Shown: positions 1-5,761, counted from the stretch's first letter. The stretch: DNA of 7,678 nucleotides from Chitinophaga pinensis (GCA_943333015.1 CALQRR010000068.1:1-7678); one strand, 5' to 3'. Made by a program: numbers and translations. The notes: a model not told the origin generated them from the letters alone.

Positions 1-911
1 CGAGTAACCTTGAAAGCACTTTCAACTATCGTTCACAATGGAAAAGTGTAACGGTTCCCTATAAGACGTATGCAGCGGGTGTACACGGTCGTTTTATAAA
101 ACGAAAATCACAAAAGAATTTCTTTGCCGCAGGAGCCAATTTCTTTTATGATGAAGCCGGTGACGGAACACTGAAAACAACGTCTATCAACTTATCACTG
201 GCCTACCACATTCGGCTGAACAAAATCAACAAGCTCGGATTGGGCTTTATGGGAGGCTATGGACAACGTCGAATAGATTTAAGTAATTTTCAATGGGGAA
301 GCCAATATACAAGCGCAGGATACAATAGCAGCCTCCCTTCGGGTGAGAATGTTTCCAGCCCTACTTTTTCATACTTAGATTTTGCCAGTGGTATTGTTTG
401 GTCTATGGATAATAATTCAGGAAGAATTAGAGTTCAGGGAAATAACTACAATCAAGGAACTTTGGGCTTCTCCGTATTTCATTTCAATAAACCAGACTAT
501 TCATTTGATAAAACAGGTGAGAAACTGTGGATCAAATATGTCGTTCACGGAAACTATCTATGGAGCATTGAGGGTTCTAAACTGGCATTGAATCCTGGTT
601 TTTTATTTTATCGCCAAGGGCCCAATCAACAAATATTATTTGGAAGTCAGGTGCGATATGATATTTTAGAAGAGTCCAAATACACCGGAAATATTAAACG
701 GGCAGGCGCATATCTGGGTGCTTATTACCGCACAGGTGATGCCCTAATAATAAGTGGAATGATTGAAGTATCGGCCTACAGTTTTGGATTTAGTTATGAC
801 GCAAACATGTCCAATTTGCGTCCTGCAACCAACGGACGAGGTGGTTTTGAATTTTCAATCCGCTACACCGGCGATTCAAACTTCTTCGGAAAAACCATGC
901 AGACACGTTAA
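1..911 (+). CDS. PorP/SprF family type IX secretion outer-membrane protein, 5' end cut by window edge
   Basis: The reading frame is open from the window edge (first full codon at position 3) to TAA at 909-911, giving 302 residues of a protein whose N-terminus and signal peptide lie outside. The fragment opens with YRSQW (fragment residues 9-13), followed by FYDEAGDGTL (48-57), both typical of PorP/SprF proteins, and then alternating aromatic/polar strands (for example SLAYHIRL and GLGFMGGYGQRR) expected of an outer-membrane beta-barrel. PorP/SprF proteins take part in T9SS function or in surface attachment of gliding adhesins and are often encoded next to a large adhesin gene, so such a gene may lie just upstream (inference). 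An internal TTG at 240 could be mistaken for a start, but the family motifs lie upstream of it. The family call is firm. Which paralogue this is cannot be told. Confidence 0.88.
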   Translation, partial: SNLESTFNYRSQWKSVTVPYKTYAAGVHGRFIKRKSQKNFFAAGANFFYDEAGDGTLKTTSINLSLAYHIRLNKINKLGLGFMGGYGQRRIDLSNFQWGSQYTSAGYNSSLPSGENVSSPTFSYLDFASGIVWSMDNNSGRIRVQGNNYNQGTLGFSVFHFNKPDYSFDKTGEKLWIKYVVHGNYLWSIEGSKLALNPGFLFYRQGPNQQILFGSQVRYDILEESKYTGNIKRAGAYLGAYYRTGDALIISGMIEVSAYSFGFSYDANMSNLRPATNGRGGFEFSIRYTGDSNFFGKTMQTR

Positions 912-951
912 AAAAAACGGACAAGCTGCTAAGTAGCAACGTTGTCCGTTT
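910..951 (-). terminator. Rho-independent terminator of the tRNA gene
   Basis: A perfect 10-bp stem pairs AAACGGACAA (915-924) with TTGTCCGTTT (942-951), with a further partly paired GCTGCT/AGTAGC interior. Read on the minus strand, the stem is followed by eight U residues (A-run 910-917 on the plus strand). The stem begins at the tRNA CCA end, and the A-run overlaps the porP stop codon, so the two convergent genes end with no spare sequence. On the plus strand only three T residues follow, so termination of porP here would be weak. Confidence 0.85.
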
Positions 952-1026
952 GGTGGGCCTGGCTGGAATCGAACCAGCGACCCGCGGATTATGAGTCCGA
1001 TGCTCTAACCCCTGAGCTACAGGCCC
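951..1026 (-). tRNA. tRNA with anticodon CAT (tRNA-Ile2 more likely than elongator tRNA-Met)
   Basis: The reverse complement is a 76-nt cloverleaf with CCA encoded. The acceptor stem GGGCCTG/CAGGCCC is perfect, the D stem is GCTC/GAGC, the anticodon loop is CTCATAA, the T stem is GCTGG/CCAGC with loop TTCGATT, and the discriminator is A73. Anticodon CAT fits initiator Met, elongator Met or the isoleucine tRNA whose C34 is changed to lysidine by TilS. The C1-A72 mismatch of bacterial initiators is absent (G1-C72 here). The pairs C4-G69 and C5-G68, the GACTCATAATC core and GGTCGCTGG resemble E. coli ileX, so Ile2 is favoured; elongator Met is not excluded. Position 27 (T) and 43 (C) do not pair, leaving a four-pair anticodon stem. 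A 93-codon minus-strand reading frame across this site is an artefact of the tRNA. Confidence 0.93.
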
Positions 1027-1041
1027 GTTTTTCAGGGTGGG

Positions 1042-1072
1042 CAAATATAGATGGTCGGCAGGGATTTGCAAA
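1042..1072 (-). promoter_or_regulatory. Bacteroidetes-type promoter of the tRNA gene
   Basis: On the minus strand, TTTG (1072-1069) is followed after exactly 19 bases by TATATTTG (1049-1042), a full match to the TTTG / TAnnTTTG promoter of the Bacteroidetes primary sigma factor. Transcription would start around 1035, about nine bases ahead of tRNA position 1 at 1026, leaving a short 5' leader for RNase P to remove. Confidence 0.75.
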
Positions 1073-1091
1073 ATGAAAGCAAGAATGGAAG

Positions 1092-1099
1092 TACATTTG
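1092..1099 (+). promoter_or_regulatory. -7 box of the HAD phosphatase gene
   Basis: TACATTTG matches TAnnTTTG exactly and ends only four bases before the ATG at 1104. A Bacteroidetes transcript starts a few bases after this box, so the mRNA would be leaderless or nearly so. A TTG at 1066-1068 could be the -33 element, but its 23-base spacing is longer than usual. The site is divergent from the tRNA promoter, and the two share about 60 bases. Confidence 0.55.
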
Positions 1100-1103
1100 T
1101 CGC

Positions 1104-1736
1104 ATGATTTTCGAAGGACAACATATTGACGCGATCATTTTCGACCTCGGAGGTGTTATATTAAACATTGATTATAACCTTCCTATTAAGGCATTTCAGA
1201 AATTGGGCAATGACGATTTTATCAATCATTTTACTCAGTTAAAGCAAACGCGTTTATTTGATGATTACGAAACAGGAAAGGAAAGTTCTGAAGATTTTGT
1301 TTTAGAACTTCAGAATTATGTCAAACCAGGAACAAGCAATCAGCAAATAATTGACGCCTGGAATTCCATCTTGCTCGATCTGCCCGAAGAACGGCTGTTT
1401 ATTCTTGAAAAAGCAGCTGAGAATCACCGGATTTTCCTACTATCTAACACCAATGACATTCATATTCAGGAGTTTAATAGCTACCTGCTCGAAGAGCACA
1501 ACTTGCCCTCTTTGGAACCATTCTTTGAACAACTGTATCTATCTTTTGAAATCGGATTACGCAAACCCGATCCACGCATTTTCGAATATGTGCTACAGGA
1601 TGCTGGTTTAGAGCCTTCTTCTACCCTATTCATCGACGATTCGATTCAACATATTCAGGCGGCCAGGGAATTGGGTATTCTGACACATCACTTGGTTGGA
1701 CAAACGATTGTTGAATTACTCGACGATAAACTCTGA
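1104..1736 (+). CDS. HAD-superfamily hydrolase, subfamily IA (YihX-like sugar-phosphate phosphatase)
   Basis: The 210-residue length is typical of this subfamily. Motif I is IIFDLGGVILNID with the nucleophile Asp14. As in YihX-type enzymes, the usual second Asp of DxD is a Gly, here Gly16. Motif II is LLSNTN (Ser114, Asn115), motif III is LRKPDPRIF (Lys154), and motif IV is TLFIDDS (Asp178/Asp179, Mg2+ binding). Residues 15-90 form the helical cap. E. coli YihX removes phosphate from alpha-glucose-1-phosphate, and this protein shares its SNTN and KP motifs, but the substrate here is unknown. It is cytoplasmic, with no signal peptide. The start at 1104 directly follows a -7 box and puts motif I at the normal place; there is no Shine-Dalgarno sequence. 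It is 134 bases ahead of the ABC-F gene, which appears to have its own promoter, so it is probably monocistronic. Confidence 0.9.
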   Translation: MIFEGQHIDAIIFDLGGVILNIDYNLPIKAFQKLGNDDFINHFTQLKQTRLFDDYETGKESSEDFVLELQNYVKPGTSNQQIIDAWNSILLDLPEERLFILEKAAENHRIFLLSNTNDIHIQEFNSYLLEEHNLPSLEPFFEQLYLSFEIGLRKPDPRIFEYVLQDAGLEPSSTLFIDDSIQHIQAARELGILTHHLVGQTIVELLDDKL

Positions 1737-1842
1737 TTCAGGCAACTCGCCCCGGTTTCCTTTTTACCGAACAAAGCTCTACGATCTTGTCCTTCTGAGG
1801 ATTTCTGAGAAGGATTTCAAACATCCGTGCGCGGCATTTTCC

Positions 1843-1850
1843 TATCTTCG
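1843..1850 (+). promoter_or_regulatory. Possible -7 box of the ABC-F gene
   Basis: TATCTTCG differs from TAnnTTTG at one position and lies 19 bases before the ATG at 1870, giving a short leader. No convincing -33 element is seen at the usual distance. Confidence 0.35.
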
Positions 1851-1869
1851 CGCACCCTTTTTACACGCT

Positions 1870-3555
1870 ATGTCAGACGATAAGAAAGTCATTTTTTCGA
1901 TGGTGAAGGTCAGCAAGACCTTTCCTCCCCAGAAACAAGTCCTTAAGGACATCTACCTCAGCTTTTTCTATGGTGCCAAAATCGGTATCATCGGACTGAA
2001 CGGCTCGGGAAAATCGACCTTGCTGAAGATCATTGCCGGTGTTGAAAAATCCTATCAGGGCGATGTGGTGTTTTCACCCGGTTACCGAGTGGGTTATCTG
2101 GAGCAAGATCCACAACTGGACGATACTAAAACAGTGATTGAAATTGTGCGCGAAGGTGTACAACCGATCATGGATATTCTGGCTGAATACAACGAGGTGA
2201 ACGAGAAAATGGGCCTCGAAGAATATTACATGGATGGCGATAAAATGGACAAATTGCTGAGCCGTCAGGGTGTTTTGCAGGATGAAATTGACTCGAAAAA
2301 TGCCTGGGAAATTGATTCCACTTTGGAGCGTGCGATGGATGCGCTGCGTTGTCCGGAATCAGACCGTATCATTGGAACGCTTTCCGGTGGTGAACGTCGT
2401 CGGGTAGCCCTTTGCCGACTGCTGCTTCAGCAACCAGAAATCCTCTTGCTGGATGAGCCTACCAACCACTTGGATGCAGAATCCATTGATTGGCTAGAGC
2501 AGCATTTGCAAAATTATGCCGGTACTGTAATCGCCATTACCCACGACAGGTACTTCCTGGATAATGTGGCTGGCTGGATTCTCGAACTTGACCGTGGAGA
2601 AGGAATTCCATGGAAAGGCAATTACTCGAGCTGGCTAGAACAAAAAGGCAAGCGTTTACAACAGGAAGAAAAGACCGAATCGAAACGTCAGAAAACATTA
2701 GCACGGGAGCTTGAATGGGTTCGTCAGGGAGCTAAAGGTCGTCAGGCAAAGCAGAAAGCACGTTTGCAGTCGTACGATAAAATGCTCAACGAAGATGTGC
2801 GTGAGAAAGAAGAAAAACTGGAAATCTTTATTCCGAATGGACCGCGTTTGGGGAATGAAGTGATTGAAGCGATTGATGTGTCGAAAGCATTTGGCGACAA
2901 GTTGCTTTATGAGCATTTGAATTTCCGTTTACCACCTGCAGGAATTGTTGGAATCATTGGACCAAACGGAGCGGGTAAAACCACTATTTTCAAAATGATT
3001 ATGGGGCAAATACAGCCGGAACAAGGTGAATTTAAGATCGGGCCAACGGTCAAGATCAGCTATGTGGATCAAACACACGATTCACTGGATCCAAACAAAT
3101 CGGTTTGGGAAGTCATTACTGGTGGAAACGAAACAATGGAAATCGGTGGACGATCGATGAACTCCAGAGCATATGTGAGTCGTTTCAATTTTAACGGAGC
3201 AGATCAAGGAAAAAAAGTGAGCGTACTTTCTGGCGGGGAACGTAACCGTTTGCACCTGGCCATGGCGTTAAAAGCAGAAGGCAACGTGTTGCTGCTCGAT
3301 GAACCGACCAACGACATTGACATCAATACACTTCGTGCACTCGAAGAAGGTTTGCAGGATTTTGCAGGGTGTGCTGTCATTATTAGTCACGACCGCTGGT
3401 TTCTCGATCGCGTGTGTACGCACATATTGGCCTTCGAAGGAGATTCTCAGGTATATGCCTTTGAAGGAGGATATTCGGAATATGAGGAGAATAAAAAGAA
3501 ACGACTCGGAGATCATGAACCGAAACGCATCCGTTATAAAAAGCTGGTAAATTAA
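1870..3555 (+). CDS. ettA: ABC-F family ATPase, energy-dependent translational throttle protein EttA
   Basis: This 561-residue protein matches the EttA length (about 555). It has two ABC cassettes and no membrane segments. Cassette 1: Walker A GLNGSGKST (42-50), a charged insertion at about 95-137 corresponding to the EttA arm, signature LSGGE (171-175), Walker B LLLDEP with catalytic Glu196, and H-loop His225. The charged linker (P-site tRNA interaction motif) covers about 243-325. Cassette 2: Walker A GPNGAGKTT (364-372), signature LSGGE (453-457), Walker B with Glu478, and His507. The N-terminus (VSKTFPPQKQVLKDIYLSFF) follows EttA closely. EttA binds the ribosomal E site and gates the first peptide bond according to the ATP/ADP ratio. 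The frame stays open upstream to 1696, overlapping the phosphatase gene, but those 58 residues do not look like EttA, so ATG 1870 is chosen. All catalytic residues are intact. Confidence 0.94.
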   Translation: MSDDKKVIFSMVKVSKTFPPQKQVLKDIYLSFFYGAKIGIIGLNGSGKSTLLKIIAGVEKSYQGDVVFSPGYRVGYLEQDPQLDDTKTVIEIVREGVQPIMDILAEYNEVNEKMGLEEYYMDGDKMDKLLSRQGVLQDEIDSKNAWEIDSTLERAMDALRCPESDRIIGTLSGGERRRVALCRLLLQQPEILLLDEPTNHLDAESIDWLEQHLQNYAGTVIAITHDRYFLDNVAGWILELDRGEGIPWKGNYSSWLEQKGKRLQQEEKTESKRQKTLARELEWVRQGAKGRQAKQKARLQSYDKMLNEDVREKEEKLEIFIPNGPRLGNEVIEAIDVSKAFGDKLLYEHLNFRLPPAGIVGIIGPNGAGKTTIFKMIMGQIQPEQGEFKIGPTVKISYVDQTHDSLDPNKSVWEVITGGNETMEIGGRSMNSRAYVSRFNFNGADQGKKVSVLSGGERNRLHLAMALKAEGNVLLLDEPTNDIDINTLRALEEGLQDFAGCAVIISHDRWFLDRVCTHILAFEGDSQVYAFEGGYSEYEENKKKRLGDHEPKRIRYKKLVN

Positions 3556-3561
3556 TACCTG

Positions 3562-3599
3562 AACACGCAGTTGATTAGATCTCCTGCGTGTTTTTTTTT
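3562..3599 (+). terminator. Rho-independent terminator of ettA
   Basis: AACACGCAG (3562-3570) pairs perfectly with CTGCGTGTT (3584-3592) across a 13-base loop, followed by an uninterrupted T-run to 3599. It starts six bases after the ettA stop codon and separates it from the toxin-antitoxin genes. Confidence 0.92.
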
Positions 3600-3608
3600 A
3601 ATAGTGTG

Positions 3609-3639
3609 TTGCGATAATGGTATAAGTTTTTTATTTTAG
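3609..3639 (+). promoter_or_regulatory. Likely promoter of the toxin-antitoxin operon
   Basis: TTG (3609-3611), 20 bases, then TATTTTAG (3632-3639), one mismatch from TAnnTTTG. Transcription would begin near 3645, about 15 bases ahead of the antitoxin ATG. Confidence 0.45.
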
Positions 3640-3647
3640 TGGTATAA
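3618..3647 (+). repeat. Direct repeat TGGTATAA x2, candidate operator
   Basis: TGGTATAA occurs at 3618-3625 and at 3640-3647. The starts are 22 bases apart, about two helical turns, so both copies face the same side of the DNA. One copy lies between the promoter boxes and the other covers the expected transcription start. This is where an antitoxin of the ribbon-helix-helix type would bind to repress its own operon. Operator function is inferred. Confidence 0.4.
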
Positions 3648-3660
3648 ATACAGAAGCTTT

Positions 3661-3927
3661 ATGGATGCCAAAATCACACTCAGTTTCGATGCACAAATTG
3701 TTGAACGCGCAAAAGAATACGCTGATTCCCGCGGTATCAGTTTGAGTCGTCTTACTGAAGTGCTTTTTAGGAGGCTTACAGCTGGCGGATATGTCAACAT
3801 CGAAGATTTTCCTGTTTCCAACTGGGTTCACCTGTTATCGGAAGGTGAAGCGTCATACGTAAAAACGCCCAAAAGCTCCAAAGCCCTCCGTACCGAGCAC
3901 CATGCCTCTAAAAAGAAAAAGGCATGA
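3661..3927 (+). CDS. Antitoxin, DUF6364-type with ribbon-helix-helix-like N-terminus
   Basis: An 88-residue protein that opens with MDAKITLSFD, a beta-strand typical of ribbon-helix-helix DNA-binding antitoxins, followed by two predicted helices (about 11-24 and 27-40, with ISLSRLTEVLFRRL in the second). Then comes a short segment with EDFPVSNWVHLL (48-59), which probably contacts the toxin, and a Lys-rich tail. This order and the MDAKITLSF / SLSRLTE / FPVSxW pattern fit the DUF6364 family found in Bacteroidetes just upstream of PIN-domain toxins. It would neutralise the downstream PIN protein and, with it, repress the operon. The stop codon overlaps the toxin start (ATGA at 3924-3927), indicating translational coupling. 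GAAG at 3653-3656 is a weak ribosome-binding signal. Confidence 0.82.
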   Translation: MDAKITLSFDAQIVERAKEYADSRGISLSRLTEVLFRRLTAGGYVNIEDFPVSNWVHLLSEGEASYVKTPKSSKALRTEHHASKKKKA

Positions 3928-4340
3928 ACGTTTTTGTTGATGCCAATGTCATTATTGCCGTTCTCAACAAAGAATATCCGGCCTATGAATGTGCTTCGCG
4001 TTTTCTTAGCTTGGCACAGGATCGGAGATTTACACTCTTTACGTCTTCGCTTTCATTAGCAATTTGTTGGTTTTTTGTTGCGAAGAAGCATGGAAAATCT
4101 GTTGCCAAAACAAAAATAGCCTTGCTCTTGAAGCATGTTTGCATAACCGAATGCGGCGAAGCAGAAGCCCTACAAGCCATTGCCGATAAAAAAGCGCCCG
4201 ATTTTGAAGATGCCATTCAAGTGTATTCTGCCATGCGTGCTGCGTGTTCGCACGTGGTAACTCACAACCTCAGCGACTTTCATTTTTCCACCCTGAACGT
4301 GCTTGATCCGCGTGATTTTTTAGTGCAGCATGCTATGTGA
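3924..4340 (+). CDS. PIN-domain toxin (VapC-like ribonuclease)
   Basis: A 138-residue protein of PIN-domain length. It starts with MNVFVDANVIIAVL, giving the first metal-binding Asp6. APDFEDAIQ (91-99) supplies acidic residues around Asp93/Glu95/Asp96, and THNLSDF (113-119) supplies Asn115 and Asp118. PIN toxins cut RNA, often tRNA or rRNA, in a Mg2+/Mn2+-dependent way. Where many VapC proteins carry a conserved Glu, in the helix after the TSSLSLA strand, this protein reads SSLSLAICWFF with no acid; some Bacteroidetes PIN subfamilies have a non-acidic residue there, so activity cannot be ruled out. The toxin start overlaps the antitoxin stop, the usual arrangement for a type II module. No terminator with a T-run follows it; only TACCC-GT-GGGTA at 4342-4353. 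Confidence 0.85.
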   Translation: MNVFVDANVIIAVLNKEYPAYECASRFLSLAQDRRFTLFTSSLSLAICWFFVAKKHGKSVAKTKIALLLKHVCITECGEAEALQAIADKKAPDFEDAIQVYSAMRAACSHVVTHNLSDFHFSTLNVLDPRDFLVQHAM

Positions 4341-4395
4341 TATACCCGTGGGTAAGATTTGACACGAAATGCTGTGTGACTGATTGAGCCAGATA

Positions 4396-4538
4396 GCCCG
4401 GAGCAGGTGACTGGAGCTTTTCGCGCAAGGAACATGCGAGGACTATGGGCGAAAGCAGGACCCTGAAAACGGAGCTTCGCGGAGTGTCAGGGGCACACCC
4501 AATCGTGGTTGATAAGAAAAAGCTCCATCCCGAACCGC
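4396..4538 (+). other. GC-rich intergenic region rich in inverted repeats; candidate structured RNA or small repeat element, unassigned
   Basis: The gap between the toxin gene and tspO (4341-4565) contains no convincing gene. Hand count gives 71 G or C in 120 bases at 4381-4500 (59%), against 27 in 60 for 4321-4380. Pairings seen: TGGAGCTTTT (4412-4421) with AAAAGCTCCA (4518-4527), perfect 10 bp; GCTTTTCGC (4416-4424) with GCGAAAGC (4449-4456), 8 bp with one bulged T; CCCTGA (4461-4466) with TCAGGG (4487-4492); GTGGTT (4505-4510) with AACCGC (4533-4538), including one G-U. The first two exclude one another. GGAGC/GGAGT occurs four times. A short frame from 4445 has no recognisable product. 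It could be a 5' regulatory RNA of tspO, an independent small RNA, or the remnant of a small mobile repeat. The strand is assumed from the flanking genes. Confidence 0.35.
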
Positions 4539-4554
4539 AAAGGTCAATTGGTGG

Positions 4555-4562
4555 TACATTGG
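4555..4562 (+). promoter_or_regulatory. Possible -7 box of tspO
   Basis: TACATTGG is one base off TAnnTTTG and ends three bases before the tspO ATG, the same geometry as the near-leaderless phosphatase gene. No -33 element is visible. If it is real, the structured region upstream would lie outside the tspO mRNA. Confidence 0.25.
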
Positions 4563-4565
4563 CCT

Positions 4566-5036
4566 ATGAAGCGATTTTTCCTTTTAATGAGTTGTGTGGC
4601 GTTGCCCTTGATCGTGGGTGGCATTTCCGGTTTTTTCACCGTAGATGGTGTTAAAGGTTGGTACCAAACGCTGGTCAAACCTGGATTTACTCCTCCCAAT
4701 TATTTGTTTGGGCCCGTTTGGACATTCCTGTATGCCTTAATGGGGGTTGCTTTTTTCCGGATTGTGGAAAAGCCTTCTGGAGTTGGACGGACATTGGCAA
4801 TCCGCTTATTTTTAGTTCAACTGTTTTTTAATTTCTGCTGGAGTCTATTGTTTTTCAGCATGCATTTGATCACCGCCGCACTGGTCGATATTGTGGTTTT
4901 ATGGGGATTCATTGTCTGGATGATTTTTCAATTTCGAAAACTGGATGCTTTTGCTGGATATTCTCAGATTCCGTATTTGCTTTGGGTTAGTTTTGCAACG
5001 GCATTAACGACCGCTATCTGGTGGTTGAATGGCTAA
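4566..5036 (+). CDS. tspO: TspO/MBR family membrane protein (tryptophan-rich sensory protein)
   Basis: A 156-residue protein, the normal TspO length, with five hydrophobic segments at about 4-24, 46-66, 78-98, 102-122 and 133-153. Family motifs are present: GWYQTLVKPGFTPP (31-44), FGPVWTFLYALMG (48-60), the NFCWSLLFF segment (89-97), and a Trp-rich end with IWWLN. TspO proteins bind porphyrins and sterol-like ligands in the membrane and are linked to tetrapyrrole and stress responses; the exact role in this organism is unknown. The frame stays open upstream to a TTG at 4509, but the 19 extra residues are polar and precede the natural first membrane segment, so ATG 4566 (MKRFFLLM) is chosen. 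The next gene starts eight bases after the stop, suggesting an operon. Confidence 0.92.
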   Translation: MKRFFLLMSCVALPLIVGGISGFFTVDGVKGWYQTLVKPGFTPPNYLFGPVWTFLYALMGVAFFRIVEKPSGVGRTLAIRLFLVQLFFNFCWSLLFFSMHLITAALVDIVVLWGFIVWMIFQFRKLDAFAGYSQIPYLLWVSFATALTTAIWWLNG

Positions 5037-5044
5037 GAAAAACG

Positions 5045-5500
5045 ATGAATAATTCCCTAAAATCTGAGGTCATTCAGGCATGCTTGCAGATATTACATGC
5101 CCGCATTGCAGAACTCGAAGAGACCGAACGATCGGCCAAAGAATCGGCCGCTGGCGATACTAAAAGCAGCGCCGGCGATAAACACGAAACAGCCCGTGAA
5201 CTCCTGCAACAGGAACGCGACATGGCTGGCCGACGCATGCAGGAAGCACTTCGTCAGAAAACAGAACTGGAACGCATTCAGGGAGCAAGTCGGTTTACAC
5301 AGATTCAAACCGGAGCATTGGTGGATTGCTCTCTTGGAACTTTCTTCTTTTCAACAGCACTTGGTTTTGTCTCTGTGGAGGAAAAAAAAATAGCGGTGGT
5401 TTCGATGGCTTCGCCGGTCGGGCTCGCACTTAAAGGAAAATCGGCCGGAGATAGCATCTCGTTTCAAGGCAAAGAAATACGGGTGAATGCCGTGATGTAA
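5045..5500 (+). CDS. GreA/GreB-like small protein with N-terminal coiled coil (often labelled 3-oxoacyl-ACP synthase in databases)
   Basis: A 151-residue protein with two parts. Residues about 1-80 are a charged, heptad-like helical region containing SSAGDKHETARELLQQE (41-57), a motif conserved in a Bacteroidetes family. Residues about 85-150 form a small beta domain containing SPVGLALKGKSAGDSISF (123-140), matching the SPxGxALLGKxxGD pattern of the GreA/GreB C-terminal domain. Gre factors enter the RNA polymerase secondary channel and stimulate transcript cleavage. Whether this shorter protein does so is not established; the acidic tip of GreA is not obviously present. Relatives carry the name 3-oxoacyl-ACP synthase by annotation transfer, and nothing here resembles a ketoacyl synthase active site. 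ATG 5045 is preferred to GTG 5021, which would overlap tspO. It is probably co-transcribed with tspO. Confidence 0.78.
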   Translation: MNNSLKSEVIQACLQILHARIAELEETERSAKESAAGDTKSSAGDKHETARELLQQERDMAGRRMQEALRQKTELERIQGASRFTQIQTGALVDCSLGTFFFSTALGFVSVEEKKIAVVSMASPVGLALKGKSAGDSISFQGKEIRVNAVM

Positions 5501-5517
5501 TGGCATTCATTCTTTTT
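5484..5517 (+). terminator. Rho-independent terminator of the tspO operon, stop codon in the loop
   Basis: TGAATGCC (5484-5491) pairs perfectly with GGCATTCA (5502-5509), followed by TTCTTTTT. The stem's left arm is coding sequence of the Gre-like gene, and its TAA stop (5498-5500) sits in the 10-base loop. Confidence 0.7.
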
Positions 5518-5584
5518 CAATGACACAGTATGATCAGCATTTTCTGGACAGAATGAACTTAAAAACCGGTACGATTACTCGCAT

Positions 5585-5620
5585 AAAAAAATCCCCGACG
5601 GAAGAACCGACGGGGATTTT
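5585..5620 (-). terminator. Bidirectional terminator of the 525-residue secreted-protein gene
   Basis: AAAATCCCCG (5588-5597) pairs with CGGGGATTTT (5611-5620). Inside, an A-A mismatch (5598/5610) is followed by CGG/CCG and loop AAGAA. On the minus strand seven U residues follow (A-run 5585-5591), so it ends the leftward gene, whose stop is 18 bases away. Four T residues follow on the plus strand, so it may also back up the tspO-operon terminator. An almost identical hairpin lies at 7503-7539. Confidence 0.88.
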
Positions 5621-5761
5621 CTAGCAATGCTGTTCGTATTAGAATTTCACGGCGCGGATAACCTCGTTGCTGTTTGCAGAGCGAACACTGATCAGGTAAG
5701 TACCTGTTGCAAGTGTTGATGCAGATAGCGTGTGGCGCACTGTGCTTTCGCTGGATACAGA
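5585..5761 (-). repeat. Tail-plus-terminator repeat, copy 1
   Basis: It spans the terminator, an 18-base spacer and the last 41 codons (stop included) of the 525-residue gene. The coding part (5639-5761) matches 7556-7678 with three differences in 123 bases: 5651 G/A, 5660 A/C and 5697 T/A. The spacers are much less similar than either the hairpin or the coding part. The repeat may continue further into the gene, but its partner runs off the window. Confidence 0.9.

Noticed and set aside
790..1071. 93-codon open frame on the minus strand
   Set aside because: It runs through the tRNA gene and the complement of porP. The GPVAQGLEHRTHNP type of peptide is a common false product of tRNA sequence.
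1791..1813. CCTTCT/AGAAGG hairpin after the phosphatase gene as a terminator
   Set aside because: Only six pairs, not GC-rich, and followed by ATTTC rather than a T-run; too weak to call.
1696..1869. Upstream extension of the ABC-F frame by 58 codons
   Set aside because: It overlaps the phosphatase gene, contains the likely promoter, and does not resemble the EttA N-terminus, which begins at ATG 1870.
3631..3831. Minus-strand frames opposite the antitoxin gene
   Set aside because: They are complements of a well-supported coding region and show no family features.
4381..4500. Cobalamin riboswitch or integron attC site
   Set aside because: The B12 box and the GCCACTG element are not present, and there is no RYYYAAC/GTTRRRY pair expected of attC.
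4445..4654. 69-codon frame upstream of and overlapping tspO
   Set aside because: No recognisable family. It ends inside tspO in another frame and crosses the inverted-repeat region, so it is likely chance in GC-richer DNA.
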